Shown one piece after another: positions 28,601 to 43,600 of a stretch of DNA of 64,000 nucleotides. Origin of the DNA: Panopea generosa. Lineage: Eukaryota > Mollusca > Bivalvia > Adapedonta > Hiatellidae. The DNA lies in NCBI GenBank assembly GCA_029582155.1, contig CM055901.1:45599580-45663579 (forward strand), given 5' to 3'. Under the pieces are notes generated by a model. That model was not told the origin of the DNA and ran no database searches. It was given only the letters and a program-made list of their open reading frames with translations. Position 1 is the first letter of the stretch. The number at the start of each line of letters is the position of its first letter. A program made the translations under genes and the position numbers.

Positions 28601-31600
28601 AGATGTGGTTAAGTTAGAGGAAACATGATATTGGTTTTTTGGTGTAGTATAATAGTTTCCGCTGTCAACATTCGACTCATAAAATAGAAACATGAATATA
28701 ATTTTTGGTTACAATTAATTTAGTTTGCATGAAATTTATCAAAAATAGATAGATTGGTACAGTCTGAAAACAATGATTTTACTCAGTTTCATACTCTTAT
28801 TTAATATTATGTTGAAGTAATTTTTGGAAGGCAATCGAGCTCTGACTTCCATAGCTGTTGTGCAGCTTTAGCAATCGGTTATACAAGATACATATGACAG
28901 GAACCGCCATATTCATCCCACCGATAAAGTAGTTCACAAGTTTCAAAACACATTTGCAAGCAGAGGACGTATTATACAACAAAAGATTCAAAGTTTTTTG
29001 TTTATTGCGGATTTTTTATGTACAAAAATTCAAAGATACAATATGGGAAGCATACAATTTTCATGGAAATGCAGAAGAATACACTGATCTCGCCGTGCAC
29101 TAAAAAACGCAGTAATTTTCATTCATAAAAAAATTGTTTTATGCATTTACTTCTATGCATAGTGATGTCATCTTGTGGGGGAGGATGGGTGGAAGAGGGG
29201 GGGGGGCTATAATCTCTAATCAGGTGTAATCATTAACAGGGTGAAATATTGACATGTTTTCGATATAATAACTCGGCATTTTGAGAAAATAGTGATTGTT
29301 AGTGTATTTTTATTCGCTACGGATTGTCCTCTGTTAATTTTGATAGTAAAATAAAGAAATTAGGTTCGGGGCTTTTTTTGTTGTTGATAAAAAAATGTGC
29401 CAATCTGTCATCTTATGCAAGCAGTGTTTTGATGTTGATGAACAGGTGAACATCTGTCATCCGATCATTATGTTTGTCGTGTTTCTGTGTTGTATTTTTT
29501 TTAGATTGATTAAATCTAGGTCTAACAAAACCGTTTATAATACTATTAATTAATTACTGATATTGTTGATTGAAAGCTTTATAAGAATCGAACATAACTA
29601 AAGTTAATATACACGTAAATCTATAAGTAGGTAATGTTTATTTTGTTCTGGACAAAGAGTTATGGATATGTGTCGTATATTCTCAGACAATCGGGAACAT
29701 TTTGTGCTGAATGCGTTTCTTTATTCATAAATCATAACTATTGAACTGGAGATATTGAATTTGACTAGAGTTGCAGCACAAAATATATGATTGCCAGACT
29801 GGAGATGACTCATGGAAAAATAAAATCTGGGGTTGAAGTTAAAACATAATAGTTTTTATTATATATCTGGAGCTGAATCGTTGAAATTCTCGCTTGAGGA
29901 GTTGGACAAATTAAGAGTTCAGATGACCCATTTGAATTATATATTTGTGTTTTTTTAAGAATTTAACTATTTTTTAAATAAACAATAATTCATTCATTGT
30001 TGGTGGTTGTTTGCACATTATTAAAAGGCACTTTAAAGCAGTATATTCTTTTTATGATGAAATAATGGGGATAGATATTGAGCAGTGGAGATGTAAAATT
30101 GGTAGTTTTTCTGGGAAGCATGTGTCGATCAATACTCTATCAAAAAGTCAAACATCAGAATGTAATGGTTTGTTTGTCAAGCTTTCATATAGGTTGTTCA
30201 TGTTGATAATTTTATGTGGAGATGTGGAAAGGAATCCTGGACCACCACGTTACCAGTTTACAAAATTTCCTGTAAATGGATATTTTCACCAGGATCATCA
30301 AATATGTTAATTTTCACAGGGAAGACCATGTTGTTTAGCATTTTTTGCAAATGCATTTTTAAAACAGTTTGATAGCTTCTGTTGGAAAAGTAGTGATATG
30401 GACTCTGTATTGTATGCAGGAGATTATTTATACAGATCCACAAAAGAAATATCAAACACACCACATTCTTTTCTAAATCCTAATGAATTGCCTTCTTACT
30501 TAACGTATTAGAAATCTACCTAAGTTTTCCAATTTTTCGAACCTACATTTTCGAATTAACACAAGCAGCGAGCCTTCCCTCAGGCATTTTCACGTCTTTG
30601 ATTCATATTCATAATTGTCTGTTTAATACAGAGTATTTTAAATTAAAGATAATTTTGTCAAGGAATTTGATATAGAAAGAAATGCAACTGATTGAGAGTT
30701 TGTGAATGCTCGCGTATTAATGCAAAATCTTGCAATGTCTCGTTTTCAATTATCTTAACTTTTATTCTCCTCAGGAACACAAATAAAATTCTTACATTGC
30801 AGAATGAAATTCTTATCAAAACAATTTGTGTTTAAAATTGTTGAAGTTAATCTGATTACAAAATTTGTATACTGCAGCTAAAATAATGACAAATTTCAAA
30901 CCTCAATATCTTTAGTTCAAGATCATTTTGCACGATCGAAACATGTTTATACATCTTAGATCACATACAACTGACAGTTGATGTCATGACATCAGTTACC
31001 TGTGAGTTATGAATAATTAATTTGCCAAATAATGAATCCTTTGTGTGCTGTTTTATCAACATTAAGTCAGGAGATGCAATTTTCCTATCTTTCTATACAA
31101 GTCCTTGATTTTGTCAACTCTTATTATATCTGCATACCATGATGATAAAATGATAAAACCAATGTTGTATGTGTCGTCTGTGTGGACCAGATTGAGTTAC
31201 TTCTGAGAGATGAGATTGTGTCCAATCTGCGCAGAATTCCTCCCATCAAGAGTGACGCACTCAGTTACGTCACCAAACATATCCACACTAGTCATGAAAT
31301 AGGCAAGGCGAATGTTAGTGTAGAAAGCGTGCCGCTGCAGTTTGTATTTGGAGTCGAGCAAAGCAAAGAAAAATTTATGGAGGTTTGCATAATTATGTTT
31401 TTATTTTATGTTTTTATACAAAATTATTTGAGCTTGATTACAAAGTAAGCTTAGAGAGCTTTATGAGTAGCTTTTGCATCAAATTCTCGGGAAGAATAGT
31501 TATTGTTATTTTCAAGAAGCCATTAGATTGATTATGGGTTCAAATCTAGGACCTCCAGAATGAGCGGCCAATATTCTATTCATGTATGTTTTTGTCGCCC

Positions 31601-34600
31601 TGTTTATCAGTGGTCTCAATAATATGGTGTAAATTGACATGTATTTCAATATAAGTATCTTACATGGATCTGAGGTCCGGACAGAGAATTCCGTTCCGAG
31701 GGATAACTTTTGTTTTTGACTCCTAATATGATAAAAATTATAATGATTACTATTGATTAGTACTTTGGATGTAGTAAAATATTTTATTGGCCTTTGGTAA
31801 TATTTCATCTATGATTTATCAAGAACTACTTGATCTAGTTCAACACTTCTTAGTACGTATTTGCATCTGAATATCTACACCGAATATTTCTGACAGATCC
31901 ACAGTGGCAAAATATTTTATTTTTCCAAATACTTGATAGAACTTTTAAGTAAGATTACACACATCACCATGTTATAAATTTTCTACAGGAATTCCAAAAA
32001 ATGAATCTGCAAAGTTATCAACTTATCAAAGAAGAGAAGTGGTACTACTTGGCCATGAAAAGGATGATTGGGTACAACTTCATTAATGCTGTTGATCTGA
32101 GCTCAGCCCTAGACGAGTTGAGCCAGGGAAGTGAAAAATCTTTCTTTACTCAGGCTCCAAAAGATAAACAATGGTCTCCAGGTTACAAATCCGATGTTCT
32201 GGAGGATGCAGATGGCAAACCAATAAAGAGTTTGTCTTCATTGGGTTTAAACCAAAAAGAAAAAGGTTTTGACATTGCTGCAGAGTGTATTGGCAGATCA
32301 AGTCCTTTGACAGTAAAATGTGATAGTCAGGCAGATATAGCTCATGAGCAACAGAGAAACAGTTGTGAGTCTAGTTTCAGTGTGGAAAAGAAAAACTCTG
32401 CAGAAGCAATGGGTTTAGAAAGTCTGAGTTTGATCAACAGACGCAGAAGTAAAGATTTGGTGTTAAAAATGTTAAAAGGAAGTACAGACAGTCTAAATGG
32501 AGTGGAGAGGAGAAGGAGTTGTGACACAGGCGAGGAAAGTAGTCCTGTGGATGCAGCTGTAACACTGCGCAGAACTATACAGGAGGGTGCAACTAATCTA
32601 CACAGTGATGGCGGTACCAATGAAAGTGCTTTAAAAATTGATTCCAGTAATACTCCGAAAGAAAGTGTGCCTGAAGATGCAAAAGAGAATTTTTCTATTG
32701 GTTTTACACCAATTTCTCAAAAAAGATCCTCAATAGAATCAGATGAAATTAAATTAAAAGGCAGTGTTTCTTCCCCATCATTTCCCAAGCCAGGGGAGTC
32801 ATTGTTTAGTGCCAAAGCAGGCAGCCCCACAGTGTCCTTTTCTTCTTCGTCCAAAACAGGAAGTCCAGTTACATGTTTGCCGTCTGCTTCTAATTCTAGT
32901 CCAGGTATGGTTGTTTCAAATTCAGGAAGTCAAGTGACATCTGCTGTCCCGTCACCAGTAGTGTCAGATATATCTATACAATTAACAAAAACAGATGGAA
33001 GGTGTGAACCATTCAGATCATCCCCAGAACGCAATCTCGATAACCAATCTGTTGCTTATGAAAGCTTTGAATGTGAGGACATTGAAAATGAGGGAGAAGG
33101 AGTGCTTAAAAGATGTTCAAGTTTTGCTGGGTTTCACTCCCAAGAACCCTGTGATCACATTAAACCTGACTCTGCGGCAATATCTCAAGCTCATTCTCCA
33201 ATAAAGGGAATACAGCAAGGGTCATTCATAGGACCGTTAGGTAGATATCGACATTGTTCAGCTCCACTCTCTGGCCACGGGACACCCAAAAGCAGAACAA
33301 CAACGATGCCGCCAACTCCATCATGTATCTCATCCAGAGGGAGCTTTCTTGCAGATGGTACATGTAAGTTGAAGTTTTGTTTTTGTTCTGCTTTAAATAA
33401 AAATTAGTTAGTATTATCAGCATCATCTGCGTCGTCTTTTGCTCACTTGGTGGTTTAACTAATTAGTTTGAGGTCTCTAGAATGTCAGCAGATCAATTCT
33501 TGATTCCTTCACTATGTGCTTACTAAATTTAACAGTTGTTGGTATCAAAAGATAATGTTTACATGGTTACATGACTGCATGACAACCAGTGTTTGACCTT
33601 GGCAGTGTCTTTGCATCTTAGGTGCATATTTATCACAAAAGGTGCGAATAAAAGTGGAAATGTTAGCCATCTGGGCATGCACAAAAGTGTCAACTCAATT
33701 TATACTTGCGTATTTCTGTGTATTGGGTGCAGATAGCTAAACTCAACTGCTAAACAGATGTAACTACATTTGATTGGCTGCTGCTGTAGTTGCCAGCATG
33801 CTAGTCACCATTTCATTGATCAGTGATATTTTATGTGTTTATATGCAGCGTATGACGGAGATATGAGCGAAATAGATGACAGTGCTACAACATTCAGTGA
33901 AAATTGCATAGTACGCAGACGCATGCCAAACTTCTGGCTCATTATGCAGATTGGCAGCACTGTGGTAGACATACTGTATCACCATAGGTAAGTGACCTTG
34001 CAAATCGGTAATTCACCTACAGTGGTACATGTTTCAACAGATTTTTTCAACTACTCAAGAGAAAGCTGTTATTATTTATGTATTTGCTGGATAAAAGTAA
34101 CTTTTCAGCGAACACAAAAATAAACTGATAATACCCAAAAGTATTTTAGCCTTTATTTTTGATAACTGATGCCTGCACAAGAATGCTGTTTCATGGAGTG
34201 TAGCAAAGACTGAATGTAGGGATTTCTATATTAGCAAAGGCACAGCAAAGATGAAAATAGTTGGCAGCAAAACATTTGGCCTTGTTTTTTCTACCAGCTT
34301 ATTACAAGCAAAATTGAACCTGTGTTCTTGATACCATGATTTTGACTTGACGTTCAATAATGTTGATTATCATTGTAGAAAAGTTCACTTAGTTTAAAAG
34401 TGGTTACTAAACTCTTGGTTACTATGTTATTTCAATCTGAACTGTCTCATTTGCTATTGTTGTTTTTGAGTGTAGGAGGGGGTGTTTAAAAAAGTGAATG
34501 GGAAATGGTTACTGTTGTCAAGGTGAAATACCTGGGGTGAAATATGCATTTAATTCAGGCCTGGTGTGTGTTGGCATCTAAAGTTTTATAGGAAAACATG

Positions 34601-37600
34601 TAAATAAATGAGGAATAGAATGATCAATTTTGATATTCAGAGGAGAAAAAAGCAGAATCCTAGTTACTCGTGATAGGAACCATCTAAGGTCAATAATGTG
34701 CATTTTCAAAAATCATCTTGTCAAAAAATGTCCAGCTAAACTTGCTCATATTTGGCAAAGAATATCTGAAGGGGAATGCATTCAAACTTTTCATTGCATC
34801 ATACTTTTCACGTAGCTGACATTGAGATGTTGTAACACTATATGTAAATGACAAGGCTGGTAGGTCACCTGGCCCAGCATGCCGATATTGTTTGAATGTG
34901 CAAAACCATGTAAATTATATGCAATATGAGTTCAAATTATTGTTTGTATATTATTACATTTGTACATATTCTGTATGTTAATTGTGTGTATATTAACTGT
35001 GTTTGTCAATTGTTTATGTTAATTGTGTATGTTCATTATGAATGTTAATTGGCGTGTGGACAGCCAGTATAACTATATATACCAGAGAGATGGGTCATGA
35101 GAGCAATGAGGAGATGATGCAGCAGAGACAGCTGCTAGCCAATGTTCTTTATGTTAATTGTGTATGAACTGTTAATTGTGTATGTTAATTGTGTATGTTC
35201 ATTATGAATGTTAATTGGCGTGTGGACAGCCAGTATAACTGTATATACCAGAGATGGGTCATAAGAGCGATGAGGAGATGATGCAGCATAGACAGCTGCT
35301 AGCCAAAGTTCTTTATGTTAATTGTGTATGACTTTGTTAATTGTGTGTGTTAATTGTGTAGGTTAATTGTGTAGTTTACTTGTCATATGGACAACCAGTA
35401 TAACTGTATATACCAGAGAGACAAGTTATGAGAGCAATTAGGAGATGATACAGCAGAGACAGCTGCTAGCCTATGTTATGTCTGTTAATTGTATATGTTA
35501 ATTGTGTAAGGTAATTGCGTATGTTAATTGTGTATGTTAATAATGTATGTTAATTGTGTATGATAATCAATTAATTGTGAATGTAACTTGTGTATGGTAT
35601 TTGTGTATGGTATTTGTATATGTTAATTGTGTATATTAGTTGTGAATCTTAATTGTGTATGGTATTTGTGTATGTTAATTGTGTATGTTAATTGTGTATG
35701 TTAATTGTGTTTGTTAGTTGTGTGTGATATTTGTGTATGTTAATTGCCATATGGACAACCAGTATAACTGTATATACCAGAGAGACAGGTCATGAGAGCA
35801 ATGAGGAGATGATAGAGCAGAGACAGCTACTAGCCCAAGTCAAAGCCAATGTTGAAGAGACCTGTCGAAAAGTCAACCAGGTAAGAAAGAAAAAAGTATC
35901 TGCAAGTTCAAGTATTAAGTAGTTGAGAATCTTGCTATAGTTTCAGCCCAGAACTTTTTGTTTTAAATTATACAATTATGATTTAAGTGGCCAGGTATGT
36001 AGGGAACAGCAATTTGCTCCAATACGTTTATCTTATCTTACAATCATTCATATCAATGTAAAGGAAACATTTTGAAAATTCAAATTTTATGGGAATTTGT
36101 GAAAAGTTACAATGTGGAGGTTTCTCAAAAACATTAAGGGAAATAGTTGTTGGTATGCTCAGTGCAGTCTTTCTACAGAAAATTTTGAAAGAGCTGTTGG
36201 TGATTCTATTAGTTCTGGACATGTTAGTGCAGTGTATAGAATGTTGGCTACTCACGTTAGAGGTTGCAGGTTTGATCCCCAACTTGATCCAATGCCTCTC
36301 AAAACAACACTCTGGTTCTACCTAGGAAATGGATTAAAAAAACAAACACTCTGGTTCTACCAAGGAAATGGATTAAAAAAAAAAACACACTCTGGTTCTA
36401 CTCAGGAAATGGATTCGAGAGCATTTCACAAAGCTTTAACCTTCATCACAATCGAGCTAAAATAAATCAGTATAAACTTAACAGGAGATATGGAACTGGC
36501 GTGCATTGTACCAAAGGCTACTTTACCATTAATACCCACCTGTAAAGTTGTTTTGTGTTGTTTGTTTTTTGGAGATGACTACTCCCACAGATTACATAAC
36601 ATCCAGACCAGCAACCATAGAAAAAATCATAGGTTATAATTATGATGCCTTTATACAGGAACCATAGAATAAACTCATAGGTTATAATTATGATATCCTT
36701 TATACAGGAACCATAGAATAAGTTCATAGGTTATAATTATGATACCGTTATACAGCAACCATAGAATAAATTCATAGATTATAATTATGATACCTTTATA
36801 CAGCAACCATAGAATAAATTCATAGGTTATAATTATGATACCTTTATACAGCAACCATAGAATAAATTCATAGGTTATAATTATGATACCTTTATACAGC
36901 AACCATAGATGCCTTTAGATTATGATGCCTTTATAATATCCTCAGTCAGACTCATTTACCAATTTCTTTTATGTTTAGTAATTATTTAACCATGAGACCA
37001 AATAATTATCAACTTACATATTTTTGTAAAGCAATAATACTGGAATACTTATTGTAATATATTATAGTTGTGTTAAAAGGGATTATATCAGGAAAAAACA
37101 CTATAAATGTCTTAAAAATAAAATTATTTTTAAAATAGATAAAAAGCATCTCATTATCATTAAGAAATAAAATCCAAATTGTTTGATATGTCCCACCTAA
37201 ATGACCATATTTGATTAAAATTCACTATATTTCTACTGAAAACGTGTGCCCCTTAAGATATTTTGTTGCACTCCCTCTAAACTGAAACTCTGGATCAAAT
37301 TGAAATTGAAATGAAATCACGAAACACATTTAATATGTCATAAAATATGTTGCACTTTTAAGAGGGAAATCTATTTCAGTTTAACCTATTTAATATATTA
37401 TTTTGACATGTTTAAATAGATATCATTTTGGTAACATGTTGTCAGTGAGTATATATAGGAATGTTGCATTGGAAAAAATGTTTTTAGCCAATTTTAATTT
37501 TTTTTTTTATATTATATAAATATTATAAATTTTGCTTTTCTAGCTTTTACTGCTGTACAACCTGTATGAAACGCGGATGTGTCACGCCCTTTTGGTTGAT

Positions 37601-40600
37601 GCTGCTGATGAAGATGTTTCCTGGAAACTGGACAAAGGGCCAAAGCTCAAATCCCAACAAAGGCTTAATGCAAGCAGTAAGTAGAAAATATCAAGGTTGG
37701 AAAACATGTGACCATCTAAAATTTTAAGCAGGGCGGTAGTGTAATGGATAGAGTGTTGGCTGCTCACGCCAAAGGTTGTGGGTTCGATCCCCCTATTGAC
37801 CTGATGTCTCTTATAAAACAACACTCAGTACTGGTTCTACCCAGGAAGCGGACTCGAGAGTGTTTCATATAAGCTGTGAGCTTTCATTGTAATCAAACTA
37901 AAATAAATTAGTATAAACTAAAATACGCAACTTCTGTTTAGATAAGAACTCATTGCTTTGGTTCTGGGCCAACTTTAACTCAGATTGCCAGATTTGCCCA
38001 AATTTTCATTGCAAGTCATGTTAACCCCACATGACATTGTGTTGATAACACAAACATTTCCACATACACGGGCTGGAGGATTGGCTATGACTCTGGACTG
38101 CATAACCATTACAGTTTTTGATATAAAAATTGTGGGTGTGATTCTTCTTGAGCAAACACAATTTCTTACAAGGATCTTTATGATATCTAGTTGTGTATAT
38201 TTTGCATTGCTATTTGATGATATTCAGCTGAGTTATGGCCCTTTTCAACGTCGGAATGAAGAATCTTATCAATTCTTCTTCTCTTGAATCATAAGTTAGA
38301 ATTCACTAAATCTTGCTGGGAAGGATCAGCTTGACTTTACATATCCTTTAGCATTCTGATTCAGAGATATTTGGTCAAGTTTAAAGGCCTTTTGAGTTTT
38401 CCAAGTAAAAATCGGTACACGTGCTTATTCTCAATAACCAATGACCATGTTTTGACAAAACTTACTATGATTGATTGATGTAAAACCTCAGTGTGCATAT
38501 CAACTTTGCAGTTTTTCTTGCATCCCTGTCTCAAATCACAGTTAAAGGAATTCTCACAATTATATATTGGGAAGATATAGTATTTTGCCGAAAAACAATT
38601 TCTAGACCAAGTGTTGTAATTGATCATAGTCAGGTTTAAACTGGTTCATGTTATAATTGATCTCAGGTTCAGACTGCTTTATGTTGTAATTGATCTCAGG
38701 TTAAACTGTTTCATGTTGTAATTGATCTCAGATTAAAACTGTTTCATGTTGTAATTGATCTCAGTTCAAACTTTTTTATGTAGTTATTGATCACAGGTTC
38801 AAACTGTTTCATGTTGTAATTTATCACAGGTTTAAACTGTTTCTGGTTGTAATTGATCACAGTTTCTCACTGTTTCATGATGTAATTGTTTGCAGGTTCA
38901 GAGAATGAGGAAGATGATGATGACATGTTTGAGCGTAAATACTTGGCGGCAGCTATGGACTTGAATCCAGGGCACTTTGATTGTCCATGTGTCTGGCGAA
39001 CCAGCTTTTACATCCATCCAGGACTGAAGAGGGGTTCTGGCAGGGGATCTACTATGTCAATTGGTAAGATGAAATATTTTGGGTTTGTCACATGCATTAT
39101 AATTATTATACCCAATAACAAAGTTGTAACAAGGGTGGGAAATATAATTGTTTCAACATGTCCATCAGTTCGTCTGTCCGCTGTCCATCTGCAGAAAAAG
39201 AATTGTCCAGGGTGTAATTCCTTCTTTAACGCAAAGAACTTTTTCAAACGTTGAAAAGTTATTGCCCATGACTTGATGATGTGTTTCTAGCTAGAGTGAG
39301 GTCATTACCTCATAGGTCAAGGTCAAACTTAGAGATCAAATCTATGGAGAAAAAAACTTATATAGAAAGTGGTATTTATATCCGACCTGTTGCTGTCATT
39401 CAGTGAGGTCTTTTTAAATAGCTTTGCACAAATAATCTCTTTGACTCGACAGTCAATTGTCATATTAAAAATATATAGGTGCTCGATTATCTTTTATACT
39501 TCTTAATTTGATGATAGAGTAAGTGTTACCTTGTTGTCTCAATATCAGACTGATCATATAGCATGTGATTGTTCCATCTCATATTGTAAGTTGGGGTCCT
39601 TCATGACTGACTGGTCCAAGGCACAGTGGTAGTGGAATCACCACTGAGGTAGTTGATTAAAAGTCAGCTCAGTCCAAGAAGGTTTACCAGTTACTTGCAA
39701 TGTGTCAATGGCTCTACTCAGATTTATTCTTTTGTTGTATTCACCAATCATTCTTAAGAATATCTTAGACTTGAACTCAAGTCTGATTTTTTGAAAAACA
39801 CACTTAGAGACCATTTTTTGAGACCAAAATTTGCAAAGATGTAGGGACACCTAATATAATAGTCAAATAACCTCTCACAATTATTCTATCTGTCATGGTA
39901 AATTAGAATTTGGATTTTCAAGCTCAAGACTATTCTCAGTATAGTTGGTGGATACAACCCCTGATGTCTACCTCGACCAGTAATACTGTATGCCACCTAT
40001 AACATGAAATGCCCTTGTATTTGCCATGGATGAATTGACAAAATATATGGTTAAATGTGAGACATGTAGTAATTTAATTATTCAACATATTTCTGTTTGA
40101 AGGTGTGAAGGCTCTACGTTCTGTACTGAACACCTTCTCAGTGAACAACAGAAACAACATGTTTGTGATTAAAGAGACAACAGGCAATGTGTACTATTTG
40201 AGGTATGTGTGAAAATGTGGTTGTTTTTATACTTATTAATTTTACATTGATTTTTACATCGTCGGCGTCGTCTGTAGACACCCAGGTTAAACTTTTGCGT
40301 TTAAGTTTTACATATCTATGCAACCACTTATTGGATATGAATGAAACTTTGCATGTGTGTTCACCATCATCAATGGAACACACAGAGACAAGAACCATAA
40401 CTCTGGATTGCATTTTGGCAAAGTTATGGCCCTTTTGAACTTAATTTTTCATCTGTAGACACCCAGGTTAAACTTGCGTTTAAGTTTTACATATCTATGC
40501 AACCACTTATTGGATATGAATGAAACTTTGCATGTGTGTTCACCATCATCAATGGAACACACAGAGACAATAACCATAACTCTGGATTGCATTTTGGCCA

Positions 40601-43600
40601 AGTTATGGCCCTTTTGGACTTAATTTTTCGTCTGTAGACACCCAGGTTAAACTTGCGTTTAAGTTTTACATATCTATGCAACCACTTATTGGATATGAAT
40701 GAAACTTTGCATGTGTGTTCACCATCATCAATGGAACACACAGAAATAAGAACAATAACTCTGGATTGCATTTTGGAATATTTATGGCCCATTTTGGACT
40801 TAATTTTTCAGGTTTAAGTTTTTTATCAGGTAAAATATCTATGCAACCACATTGGATATGAATGAAACTTCACATGTGTGTTCACCATCATCAATGGAAC
40901 ACACAGAGACAAGAATCATAACTCGGGGTGGCATTTTGGCAGAGCTATGGCCCTTTTGGACTTAATTTTTCATCTGTAGACACCCAGTTTAAACTTTTGC
41001 ATTTAGTTGCGTTTAAGTTTTGGTGTTTGCCCCCAATCTCAATCTTTTCACGGGTGATGAGTTTTATCGGTGAGCTTTGTTGTCTTCCGACAATGACCAC
41101 TTTGTTTTTATTTCTATTTCAACATAAGATACAAGACTTGCAGTAACACACATTATCAGTACATATTCAAATAGATAACAAACTATTTATAGGGGGTTTT
41201 GGTTTATTGTATCTGCAAATAGAATACCATGCTGTAAGTGCTTTGAGATAAGCACTTACTTTCAATTTTCATTATATTCATTTATCCCACAATTACTTCT
41301 TGCTCATCAGATCTGAAAATATAAATGTAAAAAATGCATTTTAAGTACAGAAGATATTAATTATATTTAGTTCCACTTTCTTAGTTAGGCCTCAAAGTGA
41401 GATGTACACGGTACATCCCCCCATTGATATCTGATTACTCCAACTATTGGACAAGTTAATAGAAAATTCTTACTGCATCTCACATATGTACATGGTACTG
41501 TGATAATCCCCCCATTGATATCTGATAACTCCAACAATTGGACAAATTAATATAAAATTCTTTCTTTAGCTCACATATTGTCTTATAGTGAAATGTACAT
41601 GGTACATCCCCCCATTAATATCTGATTACTCCAACAATTGGACAAATTAATATAAAATTCTTACTGCATCTCACATATGTACATGGTACATCCCCCCATT
41701 GATATCTAATAACTCCAACAATTGGACAAATTAATATAAATTTCTTTCTTTAGCTCACATATTGGCTCATAGTGAGATGTACATGGTACATCCCCCCATT
41801 GATATATGATTACTCAACAGTCCAACTATTTGACAAGTTAATATAAAATTCTTACTTCATCTCACATATTGGCTCATAGTGAGATGTACATGGTACATCT
41901 CCCCATTGATATATGATTACTCCAACAGTCCAACTATTGGACAAGTTAATATAAAATTCTTACTTCATCTCACATATTGGCTCATAGTGAGATGTACATG
42001 GTACATCTCCCCATTGATATATGATTACTCCAACAGTCCAACTATTGGACAAGTTAATATAAAATTCTTACTTCATCTCACATATTGTATCATAGTGAGA
42101 TGTACATGGTACATCTCCCCATTGATATATGATTACTCCAACAGTCCAACTATTGGACAAGTTAATATAAAATTCTTACTTCATCTCACATATTGGCTCA
42201 TAGTGAGATGTACATGGTACATCTCCCCATTGATATATGATTACTCCAACAGTCCAACTATTGGACAAGTTAATATAAAATTCTTACTTCATCTCACATA
42301 TTGGCTCATAGTGAGATGTACATGGTACATCTCCCCATTGATATATGATTACTCCAACAGTCCAACTATTGGACAAGTTAATATAAAATTCTTACTTCAT
42401 CTCACATATTGGCTCATAGTGAGATGTACATGGTACATCTCCCCATTGATATATGATTACTCCAACAGTCCAACTATTGGACAAGTTAATATAAAATTCT
42501 TACTTCAGCTCACATATTGTATCATAGTGAGATGTACATGGTACATCTCCCCATTGATATATGATTACTCCAACAGTCCAACTATTGGACAAGTTAATAT
42601 GAAATTCTTACTTTAGCTCACATATTGGTTCATAGTGAGATGTACACTGTACATCCCCCTATTGATATATGATTGATTACTCCAACTATTTGACAAGTTA
42701 ATATGAAATCCTTACTTTAGCTCACATATTGGCTCAAAGTGAGATGTACATGGTACATCCCCCCATTGATATCCGAATGATATCCAGAGAATACCACAGT
42801 CTTCTTCACCATCTCTGCCTGGTTGGGAAGGATGCCAGTCCGTAAAATTGAGTGGTGTTTTAGTGTTATACCACTTCCACACACCCTCTACATCCTCGTC
42901 AGTCATTCCAAGCCAGTGTTGCTCAGCTTTAAGGAAACATCTTAACGTTTTAGCTTCTTTTTTTTTTTTAACAAATATATTTAGCTTGTGTTTTTGAGGA
43001 AAAAATTGAAGAGCTATTGTTATGACCCTGTTGTTGTTGTTGTCAGGTTAAAGTTTTAGTCATAGTGACTAAACTTCATAAACACATTCATATCATGTTA
43101 TACAAACAATGTATAAAGCTAAATTACTGGTACCTAAATATCCATACTTTGGGTTAAAGATTTTTGTTAAGCTCGAGTTTGATTTTTTTTTTAAAAAATT
43201 TATTTTGTTTTTCAGCAATACTATTGGTTTTGTACATAAATATACAGGTACAATGTAGGTATATGCAAATAATGATGAATGTAATTATTGTTATTATTTT
43301 GGTATTAAAGAAATGAAACTGAAAATATTGTTGTTTTAAAACTAGGAATCATCTGTTGCCAAGGTGACGTCTCAAGATCACTTAACTCCTGCTGCTAAGG
43401 TCATAGGTTCAAGTCCTGCTCACTCCAAAAACTTTATGTGAGAAAGTTTGCCAGTTACTGGCTGGAGGGCAGTGTTTCTACTCAGATTCTGATGTATTCT
43501 CCTCCAATAAAATTGGATATGCCATATATTACCATAAATGTGTTGAAAAAAGCATTAAACCCCATTAAAAAAAACAATTATCTCTCACCTGAGGAAATTC

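Noticed and set aside
32342..32620. 92-codon antisense frame
   Set aside because: Shadow of the long SZT2 exon 13.
36089..36465. 78- and 117-codon + strand frames
   Set aside because: They run through a tRNA-derived SINE with a triplicated internal phrase.
41879..42616. 245-codon + strand open frame made of 36-residue repeats
   Set aside because: It is the antisense of the lectin-derived 108-bp array; it starts with GTG and has no splice or start context.
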